Part shown: piece by piece, positions 57,715 to 64,000 of the stretch
Layout: each line of letters begins with the position of its first letter
How positions within the stretch are numbered: position 1 is the first letter of the stretch
NCBI RefSeq assembly: GCF_000524195.1
Contig: NW_020170420.1
Coordinates: forward strand, 606,808 to 670,807
Length of the DNA stretch: 64,000 bases
Reading direction: 5' to 3'
Origin: Echinococcus granulosus
Taxonomy: Eukaryota > Platyhelminthes > Cestoda > Cyclophyllidea > Taeniidae
Translations under genes and position numbers: made by a program
The notes under the pieces: generated by a model
Databases searched by the model: none
What the model saw: only the letters and a program-made list of their open reading frames with translations
What the model was told of the DNA's origin: nothing

Positions 57715-60700
57715 TCAAGTTAGCACATTTGGATGTAACTGAATAACAACATTCTGACAATCTGACAGGGGAACTTGTGACGCCTCCAACTCCGGTAGCT
57801 TGATCGACAGCCCCAGGGGAATGTTCACTGCTTGACCAATCAAAAGCCCTGGGTCCAAGAAGGAGGACTGCAAAACGTAGGGAAAGATTAATGTTCTTAA
57901 ATTGCCTTTTTTTCCCCAGGAGTTGTAGCCACTAGATTGTCTCACCTGATGAATCTGGGCCTCCGAGAGTTTCATCATTTCCGCGAAGCATGAGGGCAGT
58001 ATCTGTATGAAACACAAGGATTAAAGAGAGCCTCCAACTTACGCAAACTTTGAAACGCCGTTGCTGAACTTTGTCAGTAACTTCCACGAAAATTTCAACC
58101 GCATGAAAAGGTCTGTCGATTCTTGCTTCGCACCGAGAACACTCCAGATGGGTGGTAGATGGATTCGACGTGGATGCCTTCTGTTTCAGAGCATCGGAAA
58201 GGCAGCCAGTGCACAGGGGCCACACTTGGGAGGATGATGAATCAACGTCCATGACTGTACCTATGTATCAAATAGCAACATTTGTTGCATTTGTACCGCA
58301 ACTAATGCATGTACTACAAGGTACTTCTAAAGCCCCCTTTTGCAAACATGTTGCCGTGGCAGTCTTGCACACACTGATGCGTGCCAAGTCTAGCCACACA
58401 AGTAGTACCAGTAGCAAGGCACACACTTCTTGTGTGTCCCGGTCCAGACACTGGTGATTGCACTAGCAAGCAAGTGGTAGGTGTGTGAAATCTTGGGGAT
58501 GGTCTTGTCTACCGAAGACTAAAAGCCAAGTATAGTACATTGATGGGATGGGGAAGCGTTCAGCCGGAGTGAGACATTGGAATGATGTAGTCGTTTTCGA
58601 GACGCCCGTAGCACAGCAGTTAGACTAGCATTCAACACGGAGCACCTGTCGTCAAAACGAGCCTCAGAACAGCGGCAGCACGCAGATTCACCACCGTTTC
58701 AATATGGATGACGAAGTGAGGTAGAAGGGGTCAACTGTACCAACGACTCCTTCTGTTCCGAAATTCTTCAGGCCAGTAATTAGCTGCACGCCGAGAGAAG
58801 TGACTCAGGAAGGGCAGTTTTTTCTTCAATTTTTGACACTTTTCTTTTATACACCCAGACATGCCGGCTTTGCTTTAACATCCTCCTCGTAGCTCATAAT
58901 GACGCAATCTTAAAGCGCAACGTGCTCTGGTTGATTGCAGGTTTAGTAAGTGTTCTAATGTGGGAGATGATCGAAATCTTAGGTCCAAATGGGTCAGAGG
59001 TGGGGCATGAACCGAGGCCAAAGCGCCGGTTACAAGTGACGTGTAGACAGTCATAGCTAAAGCGACAGATAAGTAGCACAACGGGTGTTGTTTGAACGCT
59101 GCCGAAACATTTAAAACCCGATGGAGAAGGCTTTTAAAGAAGCTAAAATTGGGCTATTTATTCGAGAACAGATTGAATTCCTCTGCCATCAAGATGCAAG
59201 GGTACCACGTTTGATTATCAGTGAGATGGTCAAGTAGGTTTGGGAGTGGCAATATTTCCTCCGATGGTATAGAAGATTACGCAAGCTTAAATGAAAAGAT
59301 TCAGAACTTTTTGTAGAAGGAATTATCTACAAAAGCGGTGAATGATAAGTAAAATCTGACGACCTAGCACCTCCATATGTGACGAAGATCTGAGGTATAA
59401 CCCAGAAAAAGCTGGGCGGCATTAAAAGGTCAACGGAGGAACGGGAAAGAGATAAACAGAGATTTGGTTACTACTAACAAAAGTTATGACAGTTTAAACC
59501 TTATCAAAATCTAAGACGGATCACTACGATTGGAATCGAATCCCTCCTCCCCGAGATGAAAGATCATGGCATCATTTGCGTTCTTACTTTGGGGTCAATT
59601 GCACATCACCTGACAATACAGCCAATATGGAATGGCAATTACTAGGAGTGTTGATATGACGCTAAAACAAGACGGAAACCTGTAGTGGAACGGGATTTGT
59701 TTTGCTTGGGGTGCAGTATTACGCGGGCCACTTTAGTCATCCGTGCTTCAGTCCAACATGGCGGCAGCACCGAGCTCCTCCCCTATGCCGCCTATGTTAC
59801 CAGTGTTCGAAAAATAGTAATAGTAATAGTAATCATTGGTATACTAAGACACAAAAAGTTATTAGTCACGTTCTCCCATGAATTGCATTGCTAGCGTCAC
59901 TCTAGCAGTACAGAAATATTCCTCGTTGAGGAGCCTTCACCAAGAGCACACAACAAATCTGTCGAATGCGACTTTCAGTTAAATTTAGCGCAAAAGAAAA
60001 ACGCCTTTAAAAATCCTACCTTAAAGCCGATTGGCTTAAAACAGTACCTGCCATTGTTATTAAACTGGCTTTTCTATCTCGAGAAGCCCCCGCGAAGCCG
60101 GGCCACTGATGGCCGCGGGTGTGGTCAAGCCGCCTTTCCGGAAGTCGTGCCACCTCAGTCAGATCGACCCGACTGAACGCGTCCAGAATGAAGAGACCTA
60201 GGTGAGGGAAGGACAAGTCTTTGTGTAAATGTTCAGCTAGTTTTTCCGGTAATTGTGACAACTGAACCACATTTCAGCTATAAAGATCACTGCACTGGTC
60301 ACTCCAGCCTCAGCATAGTAGGGACTGAAACTGCACAGTGAAATTAATGCGTGAGCCACCTTGATGCTAATTAGGGATGCTCCTAGTGCATTGTGCTAAT
60401 AATGATTAGCTTGAAAATTTTAACCTCTTAGGTCATTCATAAAGCTCAATTTTTATTTGAGCAGATTAAGGTTATAAGGAATGAAAAGCTGCATGCTCCA
60501 AATGGACGCAATAACACAACCTATCGCGTATTTATACCATGGTAGTGCAAAAAGACTGGGGTTTATGAAACTTTAATTAGTACACACGAGAGAGTCACAG
60601 CTATCAAGCTTCTCTTTTGTGTAGTAGAGCTAAGTCTGCTATAATTTAAGGAGTGCCCAAATATGTGGAGAAGCACGAAGGGAGGAGGGTGGCATTGTCA

Positions 60701-61899
60701 ATCACGCCGATTTTTGGCAACAACTTGGACCTCAAGTTCTGTCTCATGGCTAATAGTGGGGCGAGACCATAATTCAATGCGTCGGAAATGCTCACAAATA
60801 CATATATGAATGGTAGTGGAGCCTGAAGAACTGCCACCTTTTTAGAGTGGCAATGAGGTGGAAAGGAGACGCAGATTGAGGAAACAGTTGCTTTATATTG
60901 TTTGATACATTGAATGGATTTTGCTTTTAAGCTCTTCAAATACAAAATGTGTGTGCGGTACTCCAATACTTAACAAATGAATGCCTCCAAAATGGGACGT
61001 ACAAGGTTGACTCTGTCGAGATCTGCCATAATTAAAGTCATTTTCCTATAATGGGAGTCCATAATACGATCTTTTTTTCTACCTTGATTTAAATTTGCTT
61101 GAACATGGTTATAATGATCTAAGCAGAAAAGACCGAGGTGATGGAAGACCAATGTTGAACACGTTTATGTTACCAGAGCAGAGATTAAGTTGTGGTAGAC
61201 TAAGAAGGGCTGCACAATAAAGCACATATTTGAAGCAAATCTTGTCGTGCAACAAAGGAGGCATAATTGAGCAATGGAGTGTCAATTTGAGTCACTTGAA
61301 AATGATCATTTGCTCAAAAAACATATACTACGTAAACAGCCCTTTCCAACATTTCAGTAGCAATAAGAGTCTATAGTCCACATTGACGATAGGTTTCTGC
61401 AAACCAGGGCCAAAGACGAGAACGTTTTGAGGATCCTAACTTCCACGCTTTCTAAGTAGAGAATCATATTAGCAAAGTGGTTCCAGATTCAGTCACAGGA
61501 ACCGCTTCGGAATATCAGCAATTGTCGTCGCAAAGTGTCGGTGATAGTTTTGCCACCTCAGAAGCACTTTTCCAGTGCCGAAAAGCAACTATTTTTTTTC
61601 ACACCTAGCTTAACCATGATCTGTTGATGCGACAAAACCTTTTGTCATTGTGGTCGAAGAAAGGTAAGGCTAGGGGCAATTCTCCCTACGACATTCTTTC
61701 AAAAAAAGGCCATCAGCCGTCTAGGCTGCTTACTAGCTCCGCCGGTTCGCACCAAAAATTCCATCACTATTTTTGACATTTTACCTGCACCAAACCTTGG
61801 TGCTGATTCACGAGTGTGGTAGCAGGCAAGTATACCGGTTTCCATTGCAGTTACTCTCAGCTTACCATTACGCAGTTTACTCGTGAAGATTAAAGTCAC
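57715..61899 (-). CDS. Probable OB-fold protein with inserted zinc ribbon (3' exons)
   Basis: Five exons join in matching phase: 61899-61785, 60197-60048, 58260-58043, 58002-57946 and 57867-57715 (230 residues, with the 5' part missing). Two CxxC pairs (about residues 105/108 and 129/132) sit between short strands and are followed by FHAVEIFVEV, RRFKVCILPSCFAEMMKLS and FLDPGLLIGQAV. An alternating-strand fold with a zinc ribbon inserted resembles the last OB domain of RPA1, SHLD2 or DDIAS, which are single-stranded-DNA-associated proteins. This is a by-eye fold guess, not an identification. The intron of 40 nt between exons 3 and 4 is typical of the window. The first exon begins with a phase-0 acceptor (CCGACAG), so more exons lie upstream, probably those at 62.4-63.2 kb. 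Confidence 0.6.
58550..59990. other. Intronic DNA; weak tRNA-like segment
   Basis: Part of the 1.8-kb intron of the OB-fold gene (58261-60047). About 58607-58670 resembles a tRNA-derived SINE head, with a D-arm-like 'gtagcacagcagttagac', but no clear B box or cloverleaf follows. Confidence 0.25.
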
Positions 61900-62406
61900 C
61901 TGTCGGAGGGAAACTTCTCACGCGATCACATTGTCACATTGCGCAGATTACCAAAACAGCCACCTTGCCAACCAAAAAACAATTCATTCACGCCTAATAA
62001 TTCCGTGAGAGCTCTTCTGCTATCAAGTCTAAACGTCAACTCTGCTGACTACTTTCAGTATTTTTGGTAAAATTGTACCGGTAATCAAACTGTATCGGTG
62101 GATCATCCGCTGCTTAAGTATCCACAGCTTTCCACAACCTTGGCTTCTGGCTTAGACCTTCCTCGCGGTTTACTTAATTAATTTCAGTAGTAAAATCAGC
62201 CACTGGAGCATGACTATCGTCTGGGATAGCCCAGTGATTCTCGAAGTACGAAAGTTATCGGTTAAAACTCGACGATTCTTCCTCACAATAACAGCACACG
62301 AAAGAAAAGATAGAGTAGAATACGAACTACATACCTCAAATACTCAATCAAATTGGGCAGTTTAGACTTGATAACTCAGAAAAAAATTTGCAAGTACGAC
62401 ACCCAC

Positions 62407-63247
62407 CGTGCGCAACAATAGCGCCAACGATGAACAACCGGACGCGGTAGGACCGATGCTGACCGTAGTCGAGGGTGGCACAAGGAGAGAGGTGGTCGGA
62501 GCTGATGAGAAGGGTCAGAGGCGTGACAGCGTTGGCACTGCAGAGCACCAAGTACACCGTACCCTGAGAGGGGGTCGACTCAGTGGAGATTGCAAAGACG
62601 GTTGAAAGTTGGTGATCTTCATTGTCAGTTAGAGTACCTCGATTGCCGGCTAGGATTCGTTCTGCGATCAGTGAACCCGAGGGGAACTTGAGGCAGGAAA
62701 GGAAAGACTTATTCGTGTAGTGGTTGTCCAACTTACACTCAAAGGCCGAAGCAAAAGAAAGACAACAGGGGACACCTTCCATTTGTCACTGAAATGTCTC
62801 ACCTAGTCCACATCCGTTTAATTTATGCCCTGGAACTCATTGAGTTATTCAGCAATATTATAAAGTGGGTTGCCTATTTGATGACTCGGAAGTTCTAGGA
62901 CCAAGTTTTTGGATTCTACCACAGCCTCCAACCAGATAGGTAATAGACTTCAGAGCGGATGTCTTGATTGACCAGTGTAATGAGGTACGGTCACCGGTTA
63001 CGTTCCTGGTGGCTGGGAAGTAAAGACTGACGGAGAATGAGTCTACCTTTTCCAAACTATTCATCAGACGCACCCGAATATTTGCAAACTTGGGTGACCG
63101 CAGTCTAACAATAAAGGCGAACGATTTGAACTGGTCATCAGTTGAGGACTTTAGATTGAATCACCCGCACTTCCGACTCACATTTTTGCCGTACGTCAGG
63201 AGAACATCAGTCTCGTGCATGCCCATCTTCAAACAACGATCTTTCAT
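62407..63247 (-). CDS. Probable upstream exons of the OB-fold gene
   Basis: Four candidate exons: 63247-63182 (begins with an ATG, ends in a strong GTGAGT donor), 63088-62920, 62802-62737 (ends in a strong GTAAGT donor) and 62686-62407. The third and fourth join in phase 0 across a 50-nt intron. The encoded segments (FANIRVRLMNSLEKVDSFSV, VSPVVFLLLRPLSFPSGSLI, SYRVRLFIVGAIVAHG) alternate hydrophobic and polar residues as beta-rich domains do. Phases between the second and third exons, and from the fourth to 61899, are not reconciled, so an exon or boundary is wrong or missing. They may belong to a separate gene. Confidence 0.4.
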
Positions 63248-63671
63248 CGAAGTTTGTCACTTTCTCGTCGAAAGTGCAGTCCCGTAGGTTTTGTGGCAAC
63301 ATCAGGTTGCAACACTGACTAAATTTGGCTGTACGCAGCTTTGCATGCATCATTTTACAAAGCGAGATCGACGTTGAACAGGTCCTCGGACCGTTTGGAC
63401 TATGGGTCAAATGCAACGCTATCCTCTGGATCGCAATGGTCCTCCGTAATACTATTTGCGACAGCGGCAACAGATTGACACCTTTAATCCGACTGTGGCG
63501 TGGCTGGATCGTGAATTCCTGCAGCAGTATCCAACATGTTGGATCGAGGTTACCAAACTGTGCCAGCTAAAGCTTTAAAATCTTGTTTAGACCATTGGCG
63601 GAAAAGAGTACGGTCCATTTTTTATAAAATACTGCGTCGCCACTGTCAAAAACTCATCAATTTGTGTTAGA

Positions 63672-64000
63672 TGATTCGTCAAGCCTTGTTTCTTTCAACT
63701 CCTGTGTGGTTTAAGATGGTTTCATGAGCCTCATTCCATTGTAGTTCTCAGTTCGTCGTCTACCGCTTTGGACTTAGCTCACATTCTCCATTCCATTGTC
63801 AAAATCGCCAAAAAAGGAACAACTGGCGCGCTACGACAACAATTCACAGCCTCATTAAGAAATTTCGCTAAAAAGGTTAATTCGAAGGTCGTATCTGCAT
63901 TGAAAATGGCATCGATACGCCTCCAGGATATGAAAATAACACAAGTGGGCATTGTGAAAATATCAGAGACATCAATTACGCACCGCTTGGACGTTCAAAA
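63672..64000 (+). other. Open frame running off the right edge, possible exon
   Basis: About 109 codons without a stop, from just after a TGA at 63669 to the window end. A CCATTGTAG acceptor at 63744 would start a 256-nt exon. It includes LAHILHSIVKIAKKGTTGAL and is basic and helix-prone. No family is recognised. Confidence 0.3.

Noticed and set aside
60970..61170. Segment resembling the start of the exon at 60048-60197 (both read HLGLF.LD in the minus frame)
   Set aside because: The resemblance is short, the downstream frame is AT-rich and lacks a phase-compatible donor, so it is more likely a decayed copy or chance than a second exon.
1..64000. Search for CRISPR arrays, rRNA, tRNA and bacterial operons
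   Set aside because: No regular spacer-repeat array, rRNA-like block or intact tRNA cloverleaf was seen; intron-bearing genes show the window is eukaryotic.

Overview
The window is eukaryotic, AT-rich and gene-sparse. It reads as the nuclear genome of a parasitic flatworm, most likely a tapeworm. This rests on very small introns (32-50 nt) mixed with multi-kilobase ones, secreted single-domain Kunitz genes, short LTR-bearing non-coding elements like the TRIMs described in taeniid tapeworms, and conserved animal genes (slc25a46, bsx, rpl8, a neuropeptide-type GPCR). The species call is inference. All gene models were spliced by eye, by matching intron phase across GT-AG junctions. Layout: 1-1070 (-) holds an intronless allatostatin/galanin/somatostatin-like GPCR cut by the window edge. 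About 2-17.5 kb shows no convincing genes, only old repeats. 17.57-32.61 kb (-) is an eight-exon slc25a46, the outer-mitochondrial-membrane carrier-like protein. Its 12.4-kb seventh intron is packed with repeats: two TRIM-like elements, two TTAA-bounded MITE-like elements, another dispersed repeat and a 100-base assembly gap. 34.47-38.73 kb (-) and 39.95-43.00 kb (+) are two head-to-head Kunitz genes. 43.22-45.47 kb (-) is the homeobox gene bsx. 46-53 kb is mostly repeats, with a third TRIM-like copy and two possible plus-strand exons. 53.09-53.98 kb (-) is rpl8, complete in three exons. 57.7-63.2 kb (-) carries exons of a gene encoding a probable OB-fold/zinc-ribbon protein whose 5' part is unresolved. 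An open frame runs off the right edge on the + strand. Most notable: the minus-strand Kunitz gene is assembled from a signal-peptide exon, seven tiny exons (30-60 nt) that all start and end in phase 1, and one Kunitz exon with an acidic tail, an architecture like that of flatworm micro-exon genes. Both Kunitz domains have lost the same two cysteines, those that would form the Cys14-Cys38 disulphide next to the reactive site, while keeping the other four at canonical spacing. The genes are not functionally linked as an operon; apart from the divergent Kunitz pair they are independent units separated by repeat-derived DNA.
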